The position numbers and the translations under genes are program-made. DNA of 64,000 bases from Archilochus colubris (taxonomy: Eukaryota; Chordata; Aves; Apodiformes; Trochilidae), in NCBI GenBank assembly GCA_023079485.1, contig CM041083.1, forward strand, positions 156,506,552-156,570,551, given 5' to 3'. The notes under the pieces are model-generated. The model ran no database searches, was not told where the DNA came from, and worked only from the letters and a program-made list of their open reading frames with translations. Positions within the stretch are counted from its first letter, which is position 1. Each line of letters starts with the position of its first letter. Positions 13,475 through 26,200 of the stretch are shown in pieces.

Positions 13475-14422
13475 CCATAGAATCACAGAATAATTTGGGT
13501 TGGAATGGCCCTCTAAAGGTCATCTAGCCCAATCCTCCTGCATTAAGCAGGGACACCCTCAACTAGATCAGGGTGCTCAGAGCCTCGTCAAGCTTCACCT
13601 TGAATATTTCCAGGGATTAGGCTTTAACTACTTCCCTGGGCAACCTGTTTCACTTTTCAACCTCATGGTAAAGAATTTTTTCCTAATATTCAATCTAAAT
13701 CTACTCTTCTCTAGTTTAAAACAATAATCCCTCATCCTATTACTACAAACCCTTATAAACAGACCATCTCAAGCTTTTCTGAAGGCCCCTTTCAGATAGG
13801 AATGTCTCTATTAGGTCTCCCCAGAACCTTCTCTTCTCCAGGCTGCACACCCCCAGCTCCCTCAGTCTGTCTTCACACAAGAGGTGTTCCAGCCCCCTGA
13901 TCACTTTTGTAGCCCTCCTCTGGACCTGCCCCATCAGATCCATGTCCTTCCTGTGTTGATGGCTCCAGAGATGGGTACAATGCCCCACATGAGGTCTTAC
14001 CAGGGCAGAGTAAAGTACCAGAACCACCTCTCTTGATCTGCTGGCCACGCTTCGTTTGATGCAGCCCAGGATGCAATTTGCCTTCTGGACTGCAAGTGGG
14101 AACTGTTGGCTCATGTCCAACTCTTCATCCACCAGCATCCCAAAGTCCTTTTCTGTAAGGTTGCCTTCTAAACATCATCCCCAAGCCTGTACAGATAATA
14201 TGGTTGTTCCAACCCTGGTGCAGGACCCCTCACTTGGTCTTGTTGAACCCCATGAGGTTCATCTGAGCCCACCTCAGTTTGTTCAGGTTCTTTTGGATGG
14301 CATCCCTCTGGCTTATCAACAGCACCACTCAGCTTGGTATCATCTGCAAAGCTGCTGATGGTGCACTTGATATCACTGTCTGTATAGTTGATAAAAATAT
14401 TAAACAGTACAGGTCCCAGCAG
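13475..14422 (-). mobile_element. CR1 LINE: end of RT domain through 3' end
   Basis: On the - strand this is a 5'-truncated CR1 of about 950 bases. It begins within the reverse transcriptase palm domain. The RT active-site box, Phe-Ala-Asp-Asp in this family, is intact at 14339-14350. After a stop and a frame change near 14165-14190, a 131-codon frame (13743-14138) covers the conserved C-terminal region, with recognisable motifs such as GCIKRSV, LYSALVRPH and RRATKVIRGLEHL. The 3' untranslated end finishes at CCATAGAATCACAGAAT on the + strand. In its family CR1 ORF2 supplies endonuclease and reverse transcriptase for target-primed insertion. This copy lacks the endonuclease and is frameshifted, so it cannot be active. 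The opposite-strand open frame at 14056-14358 is a shadow. Confidence 0.95.
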
Positions 14423-15929
14423 AATAAGAAAGTTTAAATAAGGATTTGAAGGAAGATGACACTATTTTGAAAGTGACTGAGGAGACGGATTTCCAGCTAT
14501 GAGGGATAGCAAAGAAAAAAATTATAGAAATGCTTCCTTGCAAAGGTACTAATACAGGGAGAACTGTAACATTGCAGACAATGAGAGAAAAAAAATCTGT
14601 CTCCAGATATTAAGAGAGATAAGAAAGATGAGGAATACAAGTCTGTGAGACATTCTTGCTAAAGAATAAGAGTTTGTCTTTAACACAATAGAGGAGTTTG
14701 AGATGGTGCTGGTATGGCTAAACCAGCCACAGTCTAGAAACTATCTTTGATGGATCCTTAAAATAAAATGCCTGAAATATGGCTGCATGTATTTTGCAAC
14801 AGTTTTCTCACTGGTTCAATGACACGCTGGCATATTAGAGAGCACACTGAAGGGAGGAAAACTTCTGACTAATGTACAGAGAAAAAATATGGCAGTTTTA
14901 GTGGAACTGCATAGGACTAACACAATGTTACATGTGGTTGCACATCTGTTTCTGAGTATTTGTGGGACAGAGGGCAGTATGGTTCTGCTCAGAGGCTGTC
15001 TTTAAGTATTCTGGCTATGGGAAAAGTTATTCTTATGCAAGTTTAGGCAACGTATGAAGAAATGTTCATAGGTCCTTATAATCAGTGTCAGTTGTTGCTT
15101 TCTTTTTTTTGCCGAACACATTACACTGACACCATTGTATGATAAAAATATTTCCTAATAGCAGTGTGGACTTTCTTAAATGACTCTCCTCCCTTCTAAA
15201 CTCAGCCCATGTAAAATAGCTGCATAGGATGTAGAAAGATCATCCCTGGCAAACACACATGGTATTGCAAGAATCTGGCACATTATGTTACATTGCATTT
15301 AAGCCAGATAGCCAGAAGTAGCCAGATTTTTCATTTGGATACTATCCAACCATTGTTAACCATGAAAGACATGGTATAACAAGTTGGCATTTGTATATGG
15401 GAATAATGGAATATTTCTTTAATTATGTACAAAAATCCTAAATGAACCAGTTTTCTCTCCTTATAAAGTGCCCCTTCTGCATCTGTTCCAACTCCCATTG
15501 CAGTCAAAGGAAAGCCTCCCATTGATTTCAGTGGAAGTCAGTTGAGTCTTACGAAATTCTGCTGCATGATGGCTTCTGACTTCCTTAAGGTCTGTTGTGA
15601 ATTTGTTCTTGACATGCAAAATACTTGCCTCACAGCCTGCTCTGAAGCCTGTTACATATCTAGCACCAAGAAAATATACATTCAAATAGGACAGACTGGC
15701 TTCAAAAAATGCTTTGTATCTGGTCCAGAAACAAAATTAAGAGCCCAGGAAGATGCATAAAAACACTACTGTCTTACATGAGACTGGGAAAAAAATATTT
15801 CGTGCTTTTGCAGGATGTGTGAAGAATGTTTCTCTGTAAACCTTTTCTCTTCCAATTGACCAGTATCTTGCCATTGTTAAGGCCTAAACTAAAAATTTTG
15901 AGAAATGTTGGTGAAATATATTGTAGAAC
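14423..15929. other. Unique sequence between two CR1 fragments
   Basis: No gene or repeat is recognised. Overlapping frames of 60-75 codons near 15331-15760 occur on both strands and match nothing known. A 22-base segment at 15392-15413 recurs exactly at 18650-18671. Confidence 0.55.
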
Positions 15930-16115
15930 GATTCCTTTCTGCCTTGTTGTACTTTATGTTGTTTACCCTGGCCCACTTCTCAAGCCTGTCAAGGACCCAC
16001 TGGTTGATATCCCTTCCCTCCAGCACATCACCCACACCACACAGTTTGGTGTTGTCAGGAAATTTGCTGAGGGTGCACTCAATCCCACTGTCCATGTCAC
16101 CAACAAAGATGTATT
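15930..16115 (-). mobile_element. CR1 LINE, isolated RT palm fragment
   Basis: The - strand translation from 16095 begins MDSGIECTLSKF, the block just before the CR1 RT active site. It continues through a recognisable LEGRDINQWVLDRLEKWA segment. The active-site box, Phe-Ala-Asp-Asp in the better-preserved copy at 14339-14350, reads Phe-Pro-Asp-Asn here (16051-16062), so one catalytic Asp is lost. Neither the CR1 3' end nor any upstream domain is found next to it. It is therefore an internal scrap rather than a normal 5'-truncated copy. Orientation matches the CR1 1.5 kb to its left; that element already covers the RT box, so this is a separate copy. Confidence 0.9.
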
Positions 16116-19040
16116 CTGTTCATAAGAACCTTTCCCACTGTATTAGCTTTCAAGGTTTTAAATTTAATTCCTGTTGTCTCTCACTTTCATACATTTCTTT
16201 CATTCCCTGTCTGAGGAGGAGACGAGGAAGAGATAAAAGAGAAATCCATCAGAAATATATTATGTCCTGATGTCTTCCTGGAAATTGTCATTAAAGGAGG
16301 GGACAGTGCCTTGCCATGCACAGTACTGTACACTCAGCACCTTGGCATTTTAGAAGCTTCCATATTTCACCAAACATTAGCATGGCAAACTTGTATTAGA
16401 AATAGCTAATATTACAAAACAACTTAAAAATATCTTTTTAATATTGTAGCTATTGCTTGATTCAGTCTGGAACTTTGTGACATGACTATATTCTGGAAAA
16501 AAAGTTCATTGTAGCATTTCTTCCTGATCTTTTCTTTCAAGACTGAACTTTCTTAGCTATCTTCTTTATGATGTCTGTTAAATTTTTCCATCTGCATCAT
16601 CTATCCTAAATATACTGAGTGCAGTTTTGCAAATCACAGAAGCCCACAATCAAATTTCCTGAAAATTTTTAAATGAAATTCTGTTGCATTTACAAAAGAT
16701 GAGGAAAATAGAGCTCCTGTTTATTTTGATTCTTAAGATTTGTTTCTTAAGATTTGCTTTTTCCAATGCAATGAAGCGGGTAACTTTAAAAAAAATTAAT
16801 GAATGTTTGTTAATGTTCGGCTCCTAAGCTACATTATAGGGCACTCAAAAGATATAAATAATTTTATATTTGGTCTGATAGTATGATGTTGTACGTAATC
16901 TTAATCAAAGTCAAACTACATAATTGTTAAATTTTGCTACATGATCTTAAAATTCCTTAGTTTGAAAATACTGGGGGTTTATTAAGACCTAATGACAACA
17001 TACCATCCCATGGTACAGGAAATTTGACCTGAACACACTGCACTTGAAGATCAGATTGATCTTCAGAGAACCTTGAAGTTGCATTTATTCTACTCCATAA
17101 CATTCTGAATTTTCCAGAATAAGATTAACTTCTTTTTGAAACAGTGTTAGATGGAAGAGTAACCACACACATGGAAGGAAAGTTTCTGCCTAATCCTTGT
17201 TTTCCCACTAATTTGATTTGGAAAATAAAGATGCTAGCTAAACTTTTCATTCCCTCCACTACCAGTACTCCCACCCTCCCAGCCAGTAAAGGAATATTAA
17301 CAATTCAGAATCATCTGTTCGTTAAAATTCTTCTCCAAAAAAGGTCTCTATCAAAAAGGAAAGCTTTTAAACTGGGAAGGGTAACTGCAGTGAAGAACTG
17401 ACCGCTGACTCCAGAACTTCTGGCTCCAAATGTGACAGCAGATAGTTTACTTGACCATGCTTCTACTTCATAGTTCTGAAAAAGGGCAGAATACTGCTTC
17501 CTGTTTCCCACAAATTCTCTGCATATTTTTGATGGCAACCGTGGGTTCAGAGCAAAGAACATGGGGTCTTCCTGCTTAATGCAACACTGACATAATCTCA
17601 AAGAAATGATGAAGTAATTTGAACGATGACAATAGTGAACATATGGAAAAAAATTCTAGCTTGACTTCTGCTTGACGTCAGACCTGTCTTATCACCATGC
17701 TACCTCATGATCTGTACTCCTAGTTGGACCTGGCTGTTGTATCCAGGTCAGTCCTGCTTGCCTTGTTGTAACATGGATCTGAGCACTATCTGAGTGTATT
17801 ATCCCTCTCAGCTTCTGTCCTTTAAAGAACAGCTGCCCCTCAGTGAGTTTGCTTGCCAGATTCCCAGATAAGTTAAACCTTTACTTTTAACCTAATCAAG
17901 AGGAATACTTTTAAAGTTGTATTTGTAAAGTTATAGAAGAACAACAACAAAAATAGCGCATAGTACAGTTTGCTTCTTAGGCATTTGAATTGGCAAGTGA
18001 TGCTGGAGCTTCACTTCAGGTTTTTGATATGGGCAGAAAAAAATGTGTTTAGTAAATCCAATAGAATAAAAATAGATGTGGTGTGTGATTATATCATTAT
18101 TATACTGGTGCCTGTTTATTAAACCATACCTATTCATATAAAAAAATCCATCATTTTAAATTCAGATGTTGTATGTTCTTGTGTTTCATGCACACAATTC
18201 CTTTGTTCCTTTTAAATTTTTTATTTAACCTTTGGCTACAAATAAGCATGAACATTTGAGCATGGAAAGAAATAACATTTATTACTTGCAAGTAAATTCT
18301 TTTGCATCTTGATCTCTCTCAGGCAACGATATCAAGATCACCTTAAATTCTCTAGAAAGCTTCCAGCAACAAACAAAATTAAGTTCTCTTTCTACAAACA
18401 GAGCATGTAAATAGTGTGGAAGGATCTGAAGATATTTTCCAGCTGCTGAGCTATACAAGTATTTCACAACCTTGGAAGAAGTTCTTCTTATCTAAACAGA
18501 AGTGTTATTACAGTTGATTAATCTTATCTTTGATATTCAACCAAACTCTAGAGTGATTCTTTCCTCCTACTATCAGGCAATGGTGTTCCACAGTATAGAA
18601 CACACATGAACACAGACTACAAATGACTTCTTAGTACATGGGAATGTACTGTATATGGGAATAATGGAATAATGGTCATTACTACTCTTTCAGAGCTGGT
18701 GTTAGTTGCAAATTGTTACCAAAAGCTGTGCCTTGAAACTCTATTATAATTTTATATCCTTATTACTGGAATATAAATCCAGTTGGATGAAGCCAGAGTT
18801 CCGGGGAGTGCTGAGGGTGGGACAATTCGTTGGCCAAATCTCATCATATGCTAAAAGCAGACAAGGGAATTAGGGGTCCTTGACTCATTCAAGCTCTCCA
18901 TTCACTGGAATTCCATCATCCCCTTCAGGAGGTGCTTCCTCCAGAATCAGAGATATTGAGATGCCTAAAACTAGGTGAGGTTAGTCCTGCCTGCAGTGTC
19001 ATCCAACAGGCATATACATAATTATGTTATAATATATTAT

Positions 19041-19070
19041 ACTATGCTATACTATACTATACTGTACTAT
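19041..19070. repeat. (ACTAT)6 pentanucleotide repeat
   Basis: Six consecutive ACTAT-like units occur (the first two are ACTAT, GCTAT; the fifth is ACTGT), embedded in very AT-rich sequence that extends to about 19105. Confidence 0.85.
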
Positions 19071-20154
19071 ATTTATTATTCTATATAAATTATATATAAT
19101 AATTCTTTGAGCAGTAGCATGGAGTCTAAATTGCTTATAGGTTTATTTTCACAAAAGAAACTGAACAGTACTGGGTCACGCAGTGCATGCAGCTAATGAA
19201 TGTCAGTTTCTTGAAAGATGCTTTCTAATTTAAAGAAGTCTAATTTGAATTTGTACAAAAAAATGGCAGGGTGAACACAGACTAGAGTATTAGTCATCCT
19301 TAAACTATTGTTCTTAGTTTTGGAGAATACAAAGAATAATACTGAGACACAGATTCCACAAGTAATTTTTAAAATGCATTGACACAGCCTTCTTCTCCAC
19401 TTTCCTCACATGAGCTTTGGTAACTGTTCATTGCCTACCAATGGAAATACCAATCTCATACCTGCTTCCAGGTATTTATAATAGGCAAAATTAAGTAAAA
19501 TACATGAGCCTGTGATATGTCTAAAAAGTAAATATTAGGTAACTTATAGTTTTAGGGACACCCTATTTTGACTTTCTGTAAATTTTACACAATCTTAGAT
19601 TCTCTGAAAAATAGCTATAAGGAAAAGATCTAATTGTTCCACATAAGAGGAGTAGGAGTTAGTATACCAGCAGCTGACATTGTTGTTTAATATTTAGACA
19701 CAAAGATGATGGCAGAACATAGAAGTTAATCCCTTTGAAAGGAGTTTCTGGCCTACACTTAGGCTTTTAGCAACAATTATAAAGCATTCAAAACTTCCTT
19801 CCTCACTATTTAATAGTCAATTTAACAAAACCAAAACCAACCCTTTACAGCAAACAAGGGAGGAGATTATGCATGGAGGAAGGGCTATAATTACATAAAA
19901 TTATTAGCAAGTGGGATAAGTTAAAAAGAGAAGGAGATATAACTGCGTAGGACAATAAAAAAATGCAAAAAGTTATGAAGCTAGAAATAAGAAAACTTTA
20001 ATATATATATTTTTAAATACTGTCTACAGTCAATATTAGTTTCTGCTATTGCAAGTAAAGCAGGTAATTTATGATTTTTACTACACTGCAAATGTAACAC
20101 ATACTTAAGGTCCAAATTTGCTGAGTAATTCTTCTAGAGTTCCTCCAGGAAGGG

Positions 20155-20245
20155 GTAAAAAAAAAAAAAGAAAGAAAAAAAAAACCAAAACAAAACAAAC
20201 AAACACACGCCCTTAAATAAAATAAAATAAAAATACACAAAAAAC
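20155..20245. repeat. A/C-rich low-complexity patch
   Basis: A poly-A run is followed by AAAC, AAAAC and AAATA units. On the - strand it gives a Phe/Leu/Cys-rich frame by composition only. Similar patches recur at about 5040, 53240, 56744, 57484, 59690 and (complement) 60655. Confidence 0.75.
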
Positions 20246-23200
20246 AAACCCCACCTTGTTCTTTGTTTTTGTGGGCAGACTTATTCAAGTTAGCCTGAAT
20301 GAAAATGAAAAAAAATTTTCTTATTTGCATCTGTATTCCCTTTAAATATTTCAGAACAATAGTGGAACATAAAACCTGTCAGAATTATCTCATCCAGCTT
20401 TTTGAGACCTCCCATTACACAGAGCAATCCTTTCAGATTGGGTGACCTCCCATCAACATTTTATATTAAAATCCATAGCCCAGTGTGTTTTTATTCCAAT
20501 AAACACACTGCTTCCTAAAACCTAAAACCATAGGTCATAGATACAAATCTAGAGCAGTGTCCTGACAGATTAGAACATGACTATTTGGGCAGCTCCCACA
20601 TCTGTGTCAATAACTAAATGTGTGCCAAAATGTTCTCTAGTTCTGAGATCCACTGGTGTGAAACTGCCCAGGTCTCTTAACTTATCCTGCTCTCTGAAAC
20701 AGCATGGCCACAACTAGGCTGCCCATTGGAAATGGTCTAATCTGTGTGAATATCCATCCCTAGGCCTGGGAAATGACAGGCAAATTGAGAGGTGCTCTAG
20801 CCAAAACTATGAGAGCAAGGATGTTATAACAATGTAAAAAAATAAAGTTGAGTTCCAATGCCTTGGAAAATTCCCTGTTAGCTGTTCAGTTTCCTCAAAC
20901 TTTGTAACTGTAAAATGCAATGATAAGGAAGTCCTTGAGACATACTAACAACAGGCAAAAGAAAGGTAATTAGATTTATGTTTGTACACATTGATAAGGG
21001 ATGTTCACAATAAGAAATAAAAACTTCCCAATGGAAAGCATCAAAAGCAACTATCTCAGGGCAGTTATAGTACCATATTTAACTAAAATTTAAACTAAAC
21101 ATTTAACCAAAATAATATATTATTTATTAAATATTTATATATTTAGCCAAAATAACGCTCTTCTGTGTTAAATGTTCTTGACTGGGCCATCTCTTTCTCA
21201 GATGAGGAAACCTTAATAATATGGGAGCTATAACAAAAGTATATGCTCATTTTTACCTAACATCAGTAAACCAAGATAGATCATTACATTTGTACTTTTA
21301 AGCCTGTAAGTAGAAACCAGGACTGCTTTCATCGATGTGAGAATTTCATCAGGACTGACAGCCACACCCAAGAACACATCTGAAGATGTGCTGATGCATG
21401 AGATGCTTAAGCCCATCTGAGATTATGTGGCCCCCAAAATAGGGAGCAGTTCAGGAACTTCATTTTCATCAGCACTAGACTCTGCTTACTCAAACAGCAG
21501 CAGTAGCATGAGCTGTGGTTAAAAATAATACTAATATAAAATAAGTATAAAAATATACTGATATAATACTAACATGAAAATAATATTAACTATCAGTAGA
21601 TAATTAATCTGATGGAGTTTATTGCATATTGAGAAGTAAAGTAATTCTGGTATATGAAGGATGTCAAGATCACCCTTTATATGTCTTAAAGATGCTTATG
21701 AAATCACTTCTGATCTTATCTTCACTTTAATCTATTCTAAATGCTATATTTGTAAATGTAGTTCTTTCTACATGAATTAAAGGAAGCAAATCTCCATTTA
21801 GGGAAAAAATCACAAGCAATTATTTTAAAAGAAGATACAATTTTCTTCACATTTTACCATTAAAATACATTTGTAAACAGTGTTAGAGCTTTAAGTAATA
21901 TGACATCTCTCCCACTAATACATTTTTAATTTTTTGTCTTAAAATGTTGATTACACGACTGACAGGCAAGACCAATAGAAAATTGCACTTTATACACTCA
22001 AGTTTAATACATAAAACATGAATTCATAAATCCAGCATAAATGGAAATGCTTAACTGAAGTTTGCTGCACCTCTGCTCTACTCTGTGGAGATAACAAGGG
22101 AAGAATGTGACTTTAATTGGTCTAATAAAGTCAACTTTTATTATCATAAAGGAACATAAAAGCTAGATCAAAGCCAGGCTGCCTAAAAGGCTATTCAGCA
22201 TGAACACTGAGACAGCAGCAGCAGCCCCTATAGCAGAGAAGTCTGCACTTGGAGTGCGGGTTGCCATATGCAAGGGAATCCTTTATGCACTTCTATTTAT
22301 TCATTTGTAGAGACCTTCATCAGCAGAAGTTTCATCAAAGTTAAGTATTCTTGAGAGATATAGGAAAAAACATAATGCATGAGAAGAGTAGAGAGAGGAA
22401 AAAAAAATAAAAAAAGTCATTCTTTTCCCTGTGTGTAAGCCCTGGAGTTTCCAACAATCTTTCTTATAAATTCTTCCATTCATTTTGTAATCAGGTTTTG
22501 AATTATTTTATTACACTTTGTGCTATCTACTCGTCCTGTCTTGTTTTACAACGATTTATAGGTGGAAGTTAAAAACTAAGTAAGATGGCAATATACACCT
22601 AGTAGATGAGTAAGAAAAGGAGTGTACTGGAACACCACAAAAGTCTCCTTCATTCTGAAACAAAGAGAAAGAAGGTTCATATATGATGTGCCCCTTCTTT
22701 TCATTTTTTCAATTATGTCATCTCTTTATTGCCCAAGTCTTGCTTCTAAGAATCACGTTGGCTCTGAACTCTGAAGCAGCCCTGCCTTTTAGACTGCAAA
22801 GTTTCTCATAAGTAGCTCTGGAAATCTCCTTACCACCGGAGCCTCTGACACTGTTATGTCCCATGTACCCAAGGAATTTGTCAGATGCATGGCAGCAGCT
22901 CATACCACCATCTGGTATAGGAGTACTGAAATAGTCATTTTACTAATGGGCAAAACCTTTCCACAGAAGCTGCTTTCACCCAGGTATTCTGAAACAGGGC
23001 AGTGAAGCAAAACAAATTCTGGCACCTCAGGGTGGAGCTCCAATGCTCAGCTCCTGAGGTTTTGCTAACAAATTTGGAAAAATCACTGAACATTCTGCCT
23101 CCTGTGCACTCTGCTACTGATCAGCTGCCTGGAACCTGTCTTCTGTAAAGCAGAATTCAGTTCAGATGTAAGGGATGCAGCCAGGTTTCTGAAGCCATGT

Positions 23201-26200
23201 CTAGCATTGCTAAATAAAGCCAGGCCAGGGATCAGCTTCAAATACTGGACCCATGGCTGTCCACATCACATCATTATTGCCTTGATCCTGTATCTGGTCT
23301 GGACCATTCAAAGTAATTTCCTAGCTTCTCCAGTGGGAGCTAGTCCTGAGCCATCCACACCAGGTAGGGACCAATCCTCATCTCTCTGACTTCATATTTA
23401 GAAAAAGTCTGAATGGCCAATTACAGCTTAGTAAACAGCTTTACCTTAAATGTCAGGAAAGCCTAAGAGAGACCATGCTCCACTCAGTAAGATAACAGGG
23501 ACAAAATTCTGTGGAATCTCTCCTCTCTGTTCCAAGGTCCTCTAAAAACCACAAATTGCTTGGTAGTATTATATACCGCTACAGGGCTAATTTAGCCTTC
23601 TTCAATTCTTTTCACCTCACAGGAAGTATTTATACATTTCTCTGCTGCAAAATATGTAGGGTTTTTTTCCCCTTATGAAAAAGGTAACAATGAACTTCCA
23701 AAGCTCATCAGGTGTAGTTTTGGCAGTCAAGTCTCATGCTGTACAGAGTGTCTGTTATAAGCAAGTATTAGCAAAGAGCACTTTCCAGTCCCCAGGTCAG
23801 GTGGCATGATGCAGCTGCAGCAAGGATGCAGACTGCATAAATACAACCTCCACATCCCAGTTTCCTAGAAATGCAAAGCTGTGCTCACAGCTCCTAGGCA
23901 GGAGCAAGAGCAACTCCTAAATAAATGATGATCTGGACAATAAACCAGAGCATGCAACAGAAATGATGCGTAAATGTAGCCTTATAGAGCTCAAAATCCT
24001 AAGAACTCTGGTAAAGTAACCACAAGGACAAGTGATGAACTACTGCTGTTTGTGAGAAACTCAGAATTAATTGTGGAGCTTGTATCTATACCTATTTTAC
24101 AGGCAGTTTGTGCAGTACTCTCAACTCCAGATTAAGGCTCCTAGAAACACAGATTGTGCTTGCTATCTCTTTCTTCTAAAATATAACATCACTGTGGAAT
24201 TATTTTTTTCAATTGTTTTAATACTTACAATTGGAGCCAAGCCTCCATCATAACACAACAATGACATCAAATCAAAGCAGTAACAAAAATCCAGAAGAAT
24301 AAGTGAAAAGTACAAATATCATCTTTCTCCTTCATTTTGAAGCAACATCATTATTTGGTCTTTGAGAATCTACAGGAGGGAGGCTACCAAATGGATAAAA
24401 CAACAGAACAGGCACAGTGCTTGCAATTACCAAATGCAAGACAAAAGTGGAGCATAGAGAACTAAAATTGCAAATGGATGTAAAGCAAAACCAAACCTTA
24501 TGCATAAGTTGTTCCAGTGTGCAGTAGTCCTAAGTGCTAGGGCCAGCTTTGGCTAAAATACACAAACAGAGTAGTCATTGGAGCTCTTCAACCATCAAGT
24601 CACTTGGAAAAACATGAGCAGCTATAAATCAAACAAGCCACGTGTTCGTGGGCATATTTCACATAGAGAGTGCATTGAGATAGACTTGCAAGGACACGAT
24701 TACAATAGCCAAGAAACTGAGCTCTTTTTTTTCATTTTTAATGTTTGGAAAGCACCTAGAACTTTGTGACTGCTACCTGAAAGCACATAGTTACAATATC
24801 AACAGCAAATGTGTAAAGACTAAAAGGATATCCAAGACAAAGAAGATGAGGAGAGAAGAGGGGAGGGAAGGACCAGACTTGAGACACTGTTATTGTACCT
24901 AAGTATGTGATTTAATCAAAGTAAGCTAACTGAAACTCTATAAACAGTTAAATGGTTCTGGAACTCACTCAAAATCAAATCAAATTTGGATTTCTACCAG
25001 GCTGTTAACATTGGTACATAAAATATGGAACAAACAGTGACAGGCTCATTTCCACTTTGGGGCTGTGAGTGTTGATAGCTGTATGGCTCTGATGGATAAC
25101 TGCAGGTATAGGATAAGACAGACAGAGACAAATAGTTATTACAAGAAATCACATGGTAGCCCCCAGAACAGTCTATTAACCTGAAAGGAAAACTTGGCAG
25201 GACACATTCCCAAAACTGTGAAAACAAGGCAGGTATTGGCAGACTCTGCTGTTGCCTTTGATACAAAGGCTACACTGCTATGATTAAATTCAAAACTGGA
25301 GGCACAAAGATGAATGTCAGTAAAAGCATGTGAAAAAAATAGTCAAAGTCAAGTAGCCACAAAAAAATTAGAATTCACCCAATTTTTCAATGGGTGGGAC
25401 AGTACGTGCACAGTGACATAGGTCACTTAACTTATTATAGGTAAAACAAAAGAGCTACGAGTATTAAAAAGAGAATATAATGCTTCAAATTGTGTTAAAC
25501 TACTTTCTTCAGTGTCCACAAAGTGATTAAAACTCCCTGGGTTCAGCAGTGTGTAATGACAATTCTCCAGGAGCCTTGAACTGTAGGAAAGCTGCTGCTC
25601 TGGGTTACAACACTCTTTCCTGGCACCTCAGCTCTGCTGCTGAGCACAGGCTGAACTGTGACACAACCAAACTCAAGCGCTGCAAGAACACACGTATGGG
25701 CAGCATTGAGTCTAGCAGGAAGGAAGAGTCGCAGCCACTTTGTTACAAAACTTTACAATCCTATCATCTACATTTTTTGCACAACACTATAGTGTTTACA
25801 GCACTCATGATGTAGATGGGAAATCTGGGTTCAGTTCCCTGTTTCAGCCTAAGAGGATTTAAATCTACATCTTTTAACCTGCAAGGCAACTTCACCAATT
25901 TTTAGACTAGACATGTTCTATCTTGTCCTTAGTCATCTACCAAAATCAAGAGTTGAAATTCTGTCATATTTAATTTAGTAGAAGCATTGCAAATGAATTT
26001 TAGCAGCCAAGGCATCACCCAAGTGGTCTATGCATCATGAATCAGAAAGAAATTATGGAAGTTTCAGCCAAAGTAAATAAAGAGTTGGTGTAATTTTTCC
26101 GTTAAAACCAAAAAGCTCTGTTCTGTATCACGCAGTGAGATGACACCAAATTGGAGTACAAAATCTTCACTTTTTTCAGACCATTTTCTTCATGGAACTA

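Noticed and set aside
17045..17065. 9-bp inverted repeat as a regulatory hairpin
   Set aside because: Arms TGAAGATCA/TGATCTTCA are short and AT-rich; such palindromes are expected by chance in a window this size.
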